Positions 11,473-22,776 of a DNA stretch of 57,966 bases are shown in pieces. A program made the position numbers and the translations under genes. A model generated the notes under the pieces. It was not told the origin of the DNA. It made no database searches and saw nothing but the letters and a program-made list of their open reading frames with translations. Position 1 is the stretch's first letter. Each line of letters opens with the position of its first letter. Source of the stretch: Micractinium sp. NFX-FRZ (lineage: Eukaryota > Chlorophyta > Trebouxiophyceae > Chlorellales > Chlorellaceae); contig JAPTJF010000403.1 of assembly GCA_029339195.1 (NCBI GenBank), positions 1 through 57,966 of the forward strand, read 5' to 3'.

Positions 11473-14400
11473 TCAGGGCCCCGCTGGGGTGGACCCAAAC
11501 TCCCCGCTGGCCCGGGGGGCGGTGCCGGGAGGCCCGGCGGGCGGAGAGGGCGGCAGCTCATACCCATATTCCTGAGCAGTCGCCAGGTAGCCGCCGCACT
11601 GCCTGCGGGACGAGAGCGGCGGGGTGGGGGGAGGCAGTGGCGGCGAACAATATGGGGCACACGTGTGGGGCAAAGCATCTGGTGGGGAGCCGGACGTGTG
11701 TTGTGAGCACGCCAGGGCGGCCGCAGCACATGGCTGCCAAGAGGGGGAAGAAGGGCTGTCGTGGAGCGCGGCACTGCAGCAGAGCGAGCACCGGCACAAC
11801 GGCAAGGGCAGCAGTGTAGTGCGTGGCGGCCACTACATGCAGCGGGAACTTCCTGTACACGCACCCTGGCCAACCCCGCTCACAACTGGTCGCCCACACC
11901 AGGCCAGCCCTCAGCTTCCCTGTGCCCCCCACGCCCCACACTTCCACACAGCGCCCTCCCCCCCCACCTGACCAGCCTTTCTGCCTCCCGCAGCATCTGC
12001 CCCCGGACAGCCACCTGCCTGCTGGCCGCAGACTTTACCAGCAGCGCCTGCGCAGATGGTGGGGGTAATAGGGAGAACGGGTGTTGGGGGGACTGCTTGC
12101 TGTAAAGCAGATGACGCGTGCACAGGGTGGGGGGTGGGGGCTGCGGGCAGCGTGAATCGCATCTCCTGCTGTCAACTTCTAGCAGCATGCAGCATCGTGC
12201 TGTTTGCCAGCAGCGCCCCACATCTTACCTGCCGCGAGCTTTGGTGGACTGCTGTGCGGGCTGCTCAACCAGGCTGTTCCCACAACCAGGCCCTAACCAC
12301 CTAGTAACGCTGTGCATGACTCACCCTGAAAGCCAGCTGGGGCCCTGCCGATGTGAACTCTGACAGCACGCAGCGTGAGGAGATGGCAGAGTCCACCAGG
12401 GGGTGGGCCTCCAGGTAGGCTGGGAGCCAGGGGAGGGGGGCAGGGAGCACAGGTTGGTGGTGGGTGGGTGGGTGGGTGGGAGATGTACAGCATGGGGCGA
12501 TGGGGCCCGGGCAGATGTGGACAGGCGCCGGGGCAGGCCAGGTTGCATCGGTGTGGGAGCACGTGGCGCCCCTCCCGCCGCGGCTACCCCACCAGGCGTG
12601 CCCGCCCTGCCCAGCCGCTGGCCCTCAAGAGCGGAGTATCAAGCCTCACCAGCAATGGCCTGCTCCACCTGCGGCAGCACATCCACGTCACAGTACCGCA
12701 GCGTGATCTGCAGGCGGGTGGGGAAGGGAAAATGAAACGGTGGCGGGCTGAGAAGTGCCCACCCCCTCACATCCATTATCCCCACCCATCGAACCACCAT
12801 AACCCACACCTGCCTGCCTGCTTGCCCACCCGGCACGCCTCGCCCCCCTCCATACCGCACCGACAGCGACCTCAACCAGCAGCAGCATGAGGGCCGAGCC
12901 AGCCACGCCCTAGCCAGACGGCCTGCCACGCCCACCCCCCCTGACCCGTCCGCCCCGCCTTGCTTTCCACCCACCCACCCACCCGCCCACCCACCCACCG
13001 TGGCCTCGATCAGCGGCAGCTTGGGCGCCACGTTGGTTCGCCTCAGCTTGCTCTCGTTCACGATGATCAGGTTCATCACGTCCTGTGCTTGTTGAAGGTG
13101 ACACATTCAGGGTGGGTTGAAGCGGGGCAGGGCAGCTGACACTCAAAGGTAGGTTGCGCGTGGTAAAGCTGAGGAGGGTCCTACACACCCGATGGACACT
13201 CTCGCTTCTGGTCACAAGTCCTGTCAACTACCCCCCACACCCCCTACGCACACACCCCCACACCTACACAATCCCCACACACCCCACCATCACCCAGGCC
13301 CACCTTGTTTGAGATGTACGTGGGCAGCTTGTTGTCGGCCCGCAGCACAGTGCGCATGGGCGCTATGTGCTCCACCACGCCTGCGGGGGGTGGGTGGTGA
13401 GGTGCAGGGTGCAGGGGACGGGGTGGGGTGTGGGGGGAAACAGGTGGGGCCTGACAGCCAGGTGTGGGGCGTTGTTCTCCAGCTCGCTTGAAGGGTCAGA
13501 GTAGGGTTGGGTGGGTCGGACAGGCAGACATGCAGGCAGGCAGGCAGGCATGTGTGCTTTTGAATGGCAGGTGAGCAGGCAGCCTGGGGTACTGCAACCG
13601 CCCTGCCCCAGCGTGCAGCACATGGCTTCTTTTGAATGGCAGGTGAGCAGGCAGCCTGGGGATACTGCAACCGCCCTGCCTCAGCGTGCAGCACATGGCT
13701 CCTGTGAAGAGAATGTGAGGCGCTATTGACTTCAGACCAGGCTGGGCTGTGCCCCAGCAGGCGCCCACGCGCCTGCGGCAATCACGGAGCCCGACAGGCT
13801 CTTCAGCTGCACACGGTCCCCCACGATAAAGGGCCGGGAGGAGTACTGCGCTTGTGCAGTGAGGGAGAGGGGACGGAGCAGAGTGGAGGAGCTCAGGTTC
13901 AGGCAGGGATGCTGGCAACCGCTGGACACTGCAGGCATGTCTGAGTTGCACCTGCTGGCCCAGGCGCGCGGCATGCCGCGGGCTGCACACCCTGCTCCCC
14001 CCCGCAATGCATATATCACGCGCTGCACCATGCTTTGCCTTCCCAGTGTGTACGATGCACCCCCCACATACCAGCACCACCCAGGGTCTGCACAGCGCAC
14101 ATGGCACTCACAATCTGCAGCGCCGACACAACGTTCTGCATCGTGCTCTGGGCGGCGAAACCGACCGCAACTGCACACAGGCAACATCAGGTGTGGGGTT
14201 GGCAGGCAGGCACGGCTGCTGTGCCATGCCACACATATGAACTGCTTGCCAGCGTGGCCCCCCAGGCAGGCCACCCGTGCAGCGCACTCGAACGCAATGT
14301 TAAAGAATGCCGCCCTGAGGGTGGGGGCCAACCCACCGGTGGAGATGCTGCCAACTGCCAGCACAGGCTGGATGTTGATGCCAAAGGCGGTCAGCGTGGT

Positions 14401-17101
14401 GAGGGTGGCCGCCACCACGATGCACTGCAGCAGGGGCAGGCAGCTGGATAAGGAGGTGAGGGAGCCAGGACAGGGAGTGTCGGGAGCAGGAGGGGAGGGG
14501 GGACGGAGCTTGTGCGCTGTGCCTGGCTCTGGCAGTGCACGGCATCTCTGCACAACTGTGTGCCGTGCGTGTGTCGTCGTGTGGTGGAGGGGGCACACGC
14601 GGCGCCCCCGGCCCGGCATCCCCCTATATCACAGCACACCCATATCACAGCACACCCATATCACAGCACATGTCCCACCCAGGGGCACCAGGCACCAGGC
14701 ATCATTCTCACCCATGAGAGCACGTTGCCTAGAGGCACCAGCACACGGGTCAGGTTGATCTCATCCCCCCTGCGGAGAGGGTCAACGGGTTAAGGGTAGC
14801 AGGGGGCAGGGGGGCATGCCTGAGGGTGTGGAGGGCCAGCAGGGTGAGGCGGGTGCTGCGTGCAGACTCAACCGCCCCCTCCTGACCCCCCACGTCTGGC
14901 CCTCAACCCCAAACCACCACCCACATGCTGATACCAAGGTGCACGACTTCTGCTGGTGCTGTATGCGGCAGGAAGTCTGCACCATGGCCCAGCCACTCAC
15001 TCGTCCACCTCCATTTTGCTGGTGATCACAGTGATGAGCTCATCCTTCCAGGCGATCAGGAACCAGGCGCTGCATCATAGGGAGGGGTGTGCAAACGAGG
15101 CGCGCTGAACAGGGGGAGACGAGCAGCTGCAGGCAGGTGCGGCTTGCATGGAAGGCAGGCAGAAGGGGAATCCCAGGCTCCAGGGTGCCGGCAGTTGCCA
15201 CCCACAGTGCATCGAGCTGCTGCACTGCGCTGTCGTGCACAAAACGGCACGCCCCTGCCGCGTGTGCATACCATATGCATGCACTCCCATGCAGAGCCAC
15301 TCCCCTGGTGGCCGTGCTAGCTCTAAACCAACACAACACAGATACTTTGTGCCCACCCACAGGAAGATGATGAGCACCAGTTCAGAGGTGTCCTGCATGA
15401 GCTGCGCCAGCCCCTTGAGCCAGCTCAGCAGCTGGTAGCCGCAGACGTCTGATGGCGGGGGAGGGGAATGGGCGGGGGCAGATGAGTGGAGGCCAGGGTT
15501 GGTCAGAGGAGGGATGTGAGCAGGCGGGGGGGACACGTGGGCTTAGACATGGTGGGAGGGCAATGGGGGGCCGTGGAGGCAGGGCCCGTGTGACGAGCAG
15601 GGGCATGGGATGAGCCTGCCAAGCACAGGGTTAGTCGAAGGGGCGTGCGCGCCTGGACGGGGGCGCAGCAACCGGCGCGCTGGGCACAGGAAGCAGCACA
15701 GGCAGCTGAGACACCAAGCAGAGCGCAAGCGGGCGGCAAGTGTGATGATATGCAGCAACAGCACCGGCAGCGGCAGCAGTAGCAGCAGCGGCAGCGGCAG
15801 CTGGGTCGTGGAGGCAGACGGGCAGTGCAGCGATGCGATGCGGGCAGATGGCTGCGCTGCCGGGTGTGCTGCCAGGTGGCAGGTGGTGGGCTGCTTACGT
15901 GCCATGTTGTGGATGTGGGCGTCCACGCGGGACACCGCCACGTCAGCAAAGGCTGCACAAGGCATGAGCAAACCCTTAGCGCAAGTGTGAGACATGTAGG
16001 TGGCATACCCCAGCCCTCAGGGGCACGCCGCCACCAAGAGCAAAGGCTGCGCCCCAGAGGGAAGCATGTCGGGGAGGGAAGGGAGGGAAAGGCGGACACT
16101 GGGGTGGCAGGGAGGTAGAGGTGCATGCCGGAGGACGGACCTTGCAAGACCTGATGGCCCGGTTGCGTGCAGCACAGGGGCAGCTTCCGAGTGCCGCCAC
16201 ATCTGATAACGGCCCCGGTGCAACACAACCAAGGCAGAGCCCACCTGTGAGGATGAGCAGTGTGTAGAAGAAGGCGTAGGCAGGGAGCAGGAGCTTGGCG
16301 GGGCGGTGCACCGCTGCCAGCCCCGTGCCCACCAGCAGCCCCAGCCCGCTGGCGCTGCGTGTCTTCTCTGCCACAGCCTCCATCTGTCAGGAGGGGAGGG
16401 CGTCGAGGGGAGGGCGTGTATGCAGATAGGAAAAGAAGACGGAGAGGGGCGAACCAGAGGGGGACCACGGGCAGCAGGGGGTGGAACGGCAGGAGCGCAG
16501 GAGGGCAGGGGCAAGATGCTCAAGCGGGAGGGGGGCGTGCCTGGGCAGCGGCGGGTGGCCACCCACTCTGTCACATATTCCACCGCCTCGGTCTCCCCTC
16601 CCCATCCCTCACCTTTGTACCCATAATGTCGAGCAGCTTCGTGCCCAGCAGCACCCCCACCGCTGTGGCCAGCACCAGGGCCGCTGACTTTAGTGCTGCC
16701 TGCTGCAGCGTCATCTGCTGCATCGCCTCCAGAAGGGGCACCCCAGTGGCTGTGAACCAGGCCTCGGCAGCGGCTGCCGCCACAGGGGGCGCCGCCTTGG
16801 ACGCGGCGTGCACGCGGGTGCTGCGCCGACAGCAGGCGCCGCCGGAAGCTGTCTCCGCAGGATTGTGCCGCGCCGGCGCTATTCCTGCGCCTGCCCAGCA
16901 TGCTGGAAGCGCTGGCGAGAGATTTCCAAGGGTGCTACCTGCTCTGTGTGTTGCTGCCGCAGCGGAGGTGGCTCCACGATGCACGCCCAGCGAGGCTGCC
17001 GCCAGCCGTGGCGGCGGCAGCGCAGGCGGCAGCGCCTGAGCCAGGCCGCGCCCCGCGGGAGGGCAGCGGCTCCCGAGCGTGACCAGGTATCCTCCACGCA
17101 T
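11473..17101 (-). CDS. MscS-family mechanosensitive ion channel, probably chloroplast (MSL2/3 or MSC1 type)
   Basis: Small-conductance mechanosensitive channel, expected to release ions under membrane tension. The 15 exons are 17101-16613, 16383-16245, 15952-15899, 15448-15361, 15069-15001, 14769-14712, 14424-14337, 14170-14112, 13845-13773, 13380-13304, 13082-12999, 12707-12650, 12419-12325, 12047-11968 and 11602-11473, giving 546 aa. The first about 100 residues are Arg/Ala/Ser-rich without acidic runs and end near RVHAAS, like an algal plastid transit peptide. Membrane segments follow. The pore helix is AVGSISTVAVGFAAQST, then the MscS beta-domain: YSSRPFIVGDRVQLKSLSG (from residue 349), APMRTVLRADN and YISNKDVMNL. 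The tail ends in a Pro/Gly-rich stretch. Intron 9 keeps the frame only with a GC donor (13772-13771). Confidence 0.92.
12459..12481. repeat. (GGGT)n microsatellite in MscS intron 12
   Basis: Uninterrupted gtgggtgggtgggtggg run. A complementary-looking (ACCC)n run occurs at about 12969-12998 just inside intron 11. Confidence 0.9.
13557..13700. repeat. 72-bp tandem duplication in MscS intron 9
   Basis: The block starting cttttgaatggcaggtgagc begins at 13557 and again at 13629. The copies are nearly identical up to cagcgtgcagcacatgg, so this is a recent tandem duplication. It does not resemble the flanking exons. Confidence 0.92.
14627..14670. repeat. 16-bp tandem repeat in MscS intron 6
   Basis: The unit tatcacagcacaccca is present 2.75 times (14627, 14643, 14659). 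Confidence 0.92.
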
Positions 17102-17793
17102 TGTGGCAAGCCTCAGGAGTCAGTAGATTGCCGCGGGAGGCGGAGAGCCAAAACAAGGGGCCGTGGTTTGGCTCGGAGTGGCTCCCGGAGATATCAGATC
17201 GAACGACGCAGTCACCGATGCCACCACAAACGAGCCTGGCGCTCACCATCAACGCGTTTCGAAAAGTTTGCTTTGCCACCTCGGTCCAGTCAGCGTTGAT
17301 TTCGGGGCGCTGCAAAACACCGGCAAACGCAGCCCCTCGCCCTTGGAAGTTGATCTGGCGATTGCTGGCACCCCAACGCAGCTGCACTCCTGCCCACTCC
17401 GTCCCTGCCGGAGAACAGCCTTCTCCGCAGCGCTGCTTGCTGAGTCTGTGGGCCGTGCTGCCAGCACCAGCAAGCGCTTGGATCGCGTGCAGGCTTTGGG
17501 TCTCCTGCGTTCTCCCGGCGTTCTCCCAAACCCCACCGCCTTGGGCGTCTGTGCGGCCACCACACATCAGCCAGTGAGTGGTAGGAGCCATGCCACGAGC
17601 CGGGGCCCCGCCATGCAGCATGCGGCACACATGTTGCCGCCGCCTGTGCCGCCAGCCGCCGCCTGCAGTTCCTGTGCTCGCCCTTGCGAAGCCCGTCGCT
17701 CACAAGCGCCAATTTCTTCTGGCCGACTCGCATGCTTCACAGCCGTGTCCTCTTTTGTGTGCACCTGCAGTGGCGCTCCTAGACCAGCAGTGC
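17102..17793. other. Divergent 5' region of MscS-like and ROMO1-like genes
   Basis: About 0.7 kb between the MscS start and the first recognisable ROMO1-like codons. A strong acceptor (ctgcag, ends 17770) shows that at least one 5' exon of the ROMO1-like gene lies here, but I could not identify it. Confidence 0.55.
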
Positions 17794-18588
17794 ATGAACC
17801 GGGTGATGACGGGCGCAGCGGTGGGCGGCGCTCTGGGGTCGTCGATAGGTGCGCCCCCAACGGCCTGCTTGCCATGCGCCCGCTGCGTACCTCACCACGC
17901 CGGGGGGGCGTGTTCTGCATAACCACATGCAGGAGCGCTGCATGAGTGCCGTCTAGTACAATTGCCTGTCGGCGTACCGCCCGCCCAACCCCTCCCCACG
18001 CGGCCGCACATCCCTGCCCCCTGTGCCACTGCCAAGCCTGCCGTAGGCGCGATGTACGGCACCTACGAGGCATTCCGGTACAAGGTGCCTGGCCTGCACA
18101 AAGTGCGCTACATCGGACAGGTGCGCAGAGCGAGCGTAGCCGTTGCGTTGGTTGTGTGTGACGCCAGTGCGCCTGCTGCATCCTGCACCGCCCGCTTGGT
18201 GTCGGCCCAGGCCGCAGTGACGGCGGGCCCGCTCCCTGTGCATCTCTTGACTTTCTTAAAACGTGTTTTGAACGGGCTGCGCCGCACACACCACTGGCCA
18301 GTGCGATGCACGCGTGCACTGCCTGGAGCGCAGGGGAGGATATGGCTTGCTGCGCTGCAAGGGTTGCCGCCGGGCCCTGCCCTGCCTTTGACGAGCCTAG
18401 CCCGTCCACACCTTCCCTGCACGCTGCAAGGTGACGCCTCTCCCTCCTCTCCCTTCTCCTCCCTCCCCACCGCCTGCCTGTCTCCCGCCCTTGCTGCCCC
18501 TTCCCTGCAGACCACCCTCAGCAGCGCGGCCGTGTTTGGTCTCTTTCTTGGAGCAGGCTCGCTGCTGCACTGCGGGCGGAGCCACTGA
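17794..18588 (+). CDS. ROMO1/Mgr2-family mitochondrial inner-membrane protein
   Basis: Small two-helix protein of the ROMO1/Mgr2 family. In yeast Mgr2 is a lateral gatekeeper of the TIM23 translocase, and animal ROMO1 is linked to ROS and inner-membrane shape. The exons are 17794-17848 (open upstream to the acceptor at 17770), 18047-18120 and 18511-18588. Helix 1 is RVMTGAAVGGALGSSIGAMY, followed by a basic loop EAFRYKVPGLHKVR and helix 2 TLSSAAVFGLFLGAGSLLHC. Both helices are Gly-rich as in the family. Intron 2 uses a TAG acceptor-like context (ccgtag) at 18046, with correct phase. In ROMO1 a Cys precedes the DRV motif, and here the codons before the annotated ATG read ALLDQQC. The true start is therefore probably a few codons upstream, possibly an ATG split by an intron (A|TG at 17771). 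Confidence 0.82.
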
Positions 18589-18625
18589 GGGACACTGTAC
18601 TGCCACCGAGGGACACTGTACTGGC
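18580..18625. repeat. Short duplication across the ROMO1-like stop codon
   Basis: gccactgagggacactgtac is followed directly by gccaccgagggacactgtac. The first copy includes the TGA stop (18586-18588), and the second has CGA at that position. Confidence 0.9.
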
Positions 18626-19987
18626 AGCACTGCCAGCTGAAACACCAAATGGCAGCACTGCCCGCTGAGACTTCTACGGCAATACTTCCAGGCCGCCTTG
18701 CCCGCCCACCTGGTTGCTGGCTGCCACATGCGGCTTGCTGCTGGCAAACCACAAAACACACTGCAGCCCACCGCTGCGTTGCCACCCATTGCTCTGCTTC
18801 CTTGCCTGCGCTGATGCGCGGGGCCCTTGCCATACCCACGCCTGGCTGTGTAACTTGCAGCGTTGGGAGATAATTGAAGAGGTGCGCGCCAGGGGGGATG
18901 GCGCAGGGTACGCAGGGAGCACAGGAGGGGCGTGGCCGTGTGACGCAGGAGGGGTCGGTTGCAGAATCGGTGCAGAGGCCGGCGGCAGCGGCGCCTTGGA
19001 ATTGGTGCGCAATGGAAACAGTACACAAGGGCGCGTCTCTGCCCGACGCACGAGTGTGGAAAGTGCCAGGAGGGTCGGCCATGCCTGCGCTGGCTAGCAG
19101 GGTTCCCTGGCGGGCCCAGCATGCGCAGCAGGGAGGCAGCCGTGATGGGTGGTTACCATAGCGGTGCATTGAGGGAGGGTGCGCGCGGCAGTGGTGTGTG
19201 CTGCGCAAGTCTAAGGGGCTACGGGTGCGCTCGATGGGGGGAGGAAAAGCAAGAGGGTGAGCAGGAGGATGGGCGGTCGTATGAAAGAGTGAGCAAGGGG
19301 GGAGCAGCGTCCTTGCAAAAACATGGGGAGGGTGCTCTTGGGGAGGAGGGCATGAGTGGGTAGGGCAAGCCTCGCCCCAGGGGTGTCATGCTGTCGGGCC
19401 AGTTGCTTTGAAGGAAGGAGGAAGGGGTTGGGTAGCATGTCACATCTGTAATGCAGGGGGGAAAGTAGGATTGGTGGGCTCGCGGCTTCAGCCGCGGTAT
19501 GCCAGGGGAGATGGCGGTGCTAGCAGGGCGCACCGCAGCGTCGGGCTGCTGGTGGCACCCGGTGGCACATAATGGGGAGCATCCAGGACACACAGGGAGG
19601 CAAGAAGGAGGCTAGCGCAGGAGCAAGCTGGGGTGGCAAAAGCACGAGGGGAGGGCGGGCAGGAAAAGCGGGCAGGGCGGGGGAAGGGGGCGGGGGGCTG
19701 CAAAGTGAAATGTTGTGCGGGTTAGGCACGGCACCAAGGGAGGTTGTTGGGTGGTGTACAGGTGTGGCAGGCATCAAGCCGGCACGCGCAATGCGCTAAC
19801 ATGCCCCGGAAAAAATGGCCTCCCCGTGGGGTGGCTCGCACTGTGCGGCTCGCGTTGTGAACAATGGCGGTAGTTGCAGTGCGGGGGTGAGGTGTGGTGC
19901 TTATTTGGAGTCCGAGTGAGGTGGCTGTGGCAGGGTACTGGTCTGTTGTGTAAAGTTTGGAAAGCCGGCTTGCGTCAGGCGGCTGGC
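18589..19987. other. Convergent intergenic region, about 1.4 kb
   Basis: Separates the 3' ends of the ROMO1-like (+) and AT-hook-like (-) genes. An isolated spliceable-looking fragment (ttgcag before cgttgggag at 18859) has no family support. Nothing else is supported. Confidence 0.55.
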
Positions 19988-22776
19988 TCAGGCGGGGCCT
20001 CCGGCTGGGGGCGAAGGCAGGCTGCAGTGTTGCGTGCCGGCATCAGCGGTTGAGCAGGACGGCGGCGGCACTGCCCCAGGCTGGCACGCCTGCGCCTCAG
20101 GCTTGCAGGGCGGGGCGAGGTGCACAGCGGCCGTTGCATCCCCGCTGCCAAGCTCCCCCTGCTGCTGCTGCTGCTGCAATGGCGGTGCCGATGCCGGTGC
20201 CGGAGGCAGAACTGCCGGTGCCACGCTGCCGGTGCTGGTGCCCGCGGCTGCAGCTGCATCACCCTGCCTGTGGAACTCAAAAGCCGGAGGGCGGGCTGCG
20301 GCGGCGGCCGCGGCGGCCGCCGCCTCTGCCTGGCGTGCTGCCTCTGCAGCGGCCGCTGACGCCATCGCCTGCGGCTGCTGCTGAACAGGTGCAGGTGCCG
20401 CAGCTGGCGCTGCCGCAGCAGGAGCATTGGTTGTGGAGGCAGCTGCAGGGGCAGCGGCAGTGGCGGCTGCCTGCACCGCAGCCACAGCCGCGGCAATCAC
20501 AGGGGGAAGCTGGGGGGCGCCGGGAGGGTTGCGTGGGCTGATGGTGCCTCCCCCAACAAAGAGCGGCAGCACGGTGGATGCCTCCGAATGCTGCTGATGC
20601 TGCTGCTGTTGGTGCTGCTGCTGGTGCTGAGGTGGCGCGCTTGCCTGCTGGCGCTGATGTGGCCACTGCTGCTGCTGCTGGCACTGCTGCATGTAGTCCT
20701 GCAGCAAGCGGGAGGGAGCGGCGCGGGCACCGCCACCTGCAGCCTGCCCAGCTGCCGGCGCGGCCGCTGCGCCTGGCGCTGCCGTGGCGGCCGTGGCGGG
20801 GAGCGCCAGGTGTGGGGGCGGTGCCGCGGGGCGCAGGAACTCTGTGGGCGAGGGCTGTGCTGGCACGCCAGCTGGCGAGGCAAGCTGCCAATCTTCCAGC
20901 GCCTCTGGCAGCGAGTCTGGCAGGTTGCGCCGCCGCCACTGCTCCCGCCACTGCTGCATCTCCTGTAGCGTCGGCACCTGCCTGCCCCACTGGCTGCCTG
21001 CCGCCGCCGCCGCCTGCTGTCCCCGCTCACCCTGCGCAGGAGGCTGCTGCGTGGACCCCTCGCCCACCATTGCCGGCTGCTTCCCCCACTCAATAGCTGC
21101 TGCCGGCGGCGGCGGCGGCAGCCCTGCGGGCGGGTCGGGCGAACGCAGCTGCTCTGCTGCGCTGGCCAGGTCATGCAGAGCCGCCGCTGCCTGGGCATCT
21201 CGTGCCGCAGTCTTGCGCACGCTGCGCCTGCTGCCCTCCTCGCCGCCCTCGCCTGACGCAGCAGCCGCCGCCATGGCCGCGGCAGCCGCCGCGGCGGGCA
21301 CGCCGCCTGATGTGGCACCACACATGCCTGCTGAGGGCGGCGTCAGTTCACTCCACTCCTCGTCCTCCTCTCCATAGCTACAGTCCTCGTCTGACAGCCC
21401 CTCCTCTTCAGCCGCAAGAGCCGCCTTCAGGTTGGCTCGGGACACCGGGCGGCTGCCGCGGCCCTCCGCCGCTGCCGCGGCCTGCCCCGTTGCTGCTGGC
21501 GCGCGGCTGGCGCGCGGCCTGCCGCGCCCGCCGCCACGCCCGCCGCCCCCGCCGCCGCCGCGGCGCTGGCCTCGGGTGCCGCCCACGCGCTTCCGGGCCT
21601 TGCCCACGCCGCCAGCCTTGACACCCAAGGCTGCAGGGGCATGGGAGGGGCAGCAGCCGTGGGGAGTGTGGGTGGGGCAGTGGAGAGGTGGGCATGCCAC
21701 TGAGGGAGCATCCCCAGGCACGGGCTCGGACGCTCCGCTGAGCAGGAAGAACAGGCGGGCAGGCAGACCGTCTGGCTGCCAGGCAGGCAGGTGGTAAGGC
21801 AGGATGAGCAGCTCCAGAGGCAGTCTGGCTGCCAGGCAGGCAGGCAAGGCACTCCCACCTTCTGCCAGCTTGCGGCGCAGCCAGGTGTTGTTGAAGCTCT
21901 GCAACACGATGGGGCGGGAAGGGCGCAAGTCGCCGGGCGGGGCGAGTGAGGGCGAGGGCGACAGCACGCCAGCCACTGGGGGGCACGGCAGCACAACCCC
22001 GCAGTCAAGGCAGCCGACCGCTTTCGCCTGCACAACCCCTGCCCCGCCAGACCGCCAAGCCTGCGGAGTGCGCCACTCCACATACACACTCAAAGCAGGA
22101 TCACACCCTACCCACTTGGGTGGAGGCCCCATAGACTCTCTGGAAAGCGTCCCGCAGCTCCCGCTGCCCCATGTTCCTGCAGCGGGGCAGGCGAGGCAGG
22201 GCAGGCGGGCAGGCGGGACAGTCAGCATGCGTTCCGTGCACGTGTTCAAACGGAAGTGGCAGGGAGCCGATGCCAGGAGCTTGGCCAGCAGGCGTCTGAA
22301 GAAACTGGCGCTTGGACTGTGCAAGCATGTGGCCGCTTGCCTCCCGTGCGGACTGGGAGCCGCCCCATGTGCCCCACCGCTCCCCCCTCCTACCTGATCA
22401 TCTGCTCAGCCGTGCGGACGTCTGGCGCCCCCAGGCGCTGCAGCACCACCTCCCCTCGGGCCTCATCCGGCAGCCAGTGGCGGGTGAGGTGGTGCAATCC
22501 CTGGGGAGGGTGCGCCCCCGGCGCTGGACTGGCGTCGCCGGCGCTGCTGCCGCCGCCGCCGAGCGCTGCGGCAGCGATTGCTGCGGCATCAGGGTCCAGT
22601 GGAGGCTGGCCTGGGGCGGGAGCGGCAGTGGCTGCAGCTGGCTGCTCCCCCGGCGCCTGCCCCCCGCTGGGCAGCTGTGCGGGCGTGGGCGCTTGCGCCG
22701 GCTCAGCAGGCGCCGCTGCCGCCGGCCCTCCAGCTGAGTAGCACCGCTGCTGCTCCTTTGCCTCCCCCTGCATCAT
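19988..22776 (-). CDS. Ala/Gln-rich AT-hook-like protein, putative nuclear factor
   Basis: The four exons are 22776-22394, 22176-22116, 21898-21859 and 21630-19988, phase-consistent, giving 708 aa. Exons 1 to 3 join to a compact, probably folded segment (residues about 122-175): AEQMIRNMGQRELRDAF, QRVYGASTQSFNNTWLRRKL, then a basic GKARKRVGG. I cannot name this segment, though the TWLRRKL core looks like a short DNA- or protein-binding module. A Gly/Arg stretch with the AT-hook core GRGRPRAS follows, then an acidic patch (SYGEEDEEWSELTPP). The rest is Ala/Pro/Gln-rich low complexity with polyQ/His tracts encoded near 20590-20700. A nuclear DNA-binding role is inferred only from the AT-hook-like and acidic/Gln-rich composition. 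Confidence 0.7.

Noticed and set aside
19988..22324. Single 778-codon minus-strand ORF taken as one exon
   Set aside because: It includes intron 3, intron 2 and part of intron 1. The conserved-looking RNMGQRELRDAF...NTWLRRKL reading needs three upstream exons joined to 21630.
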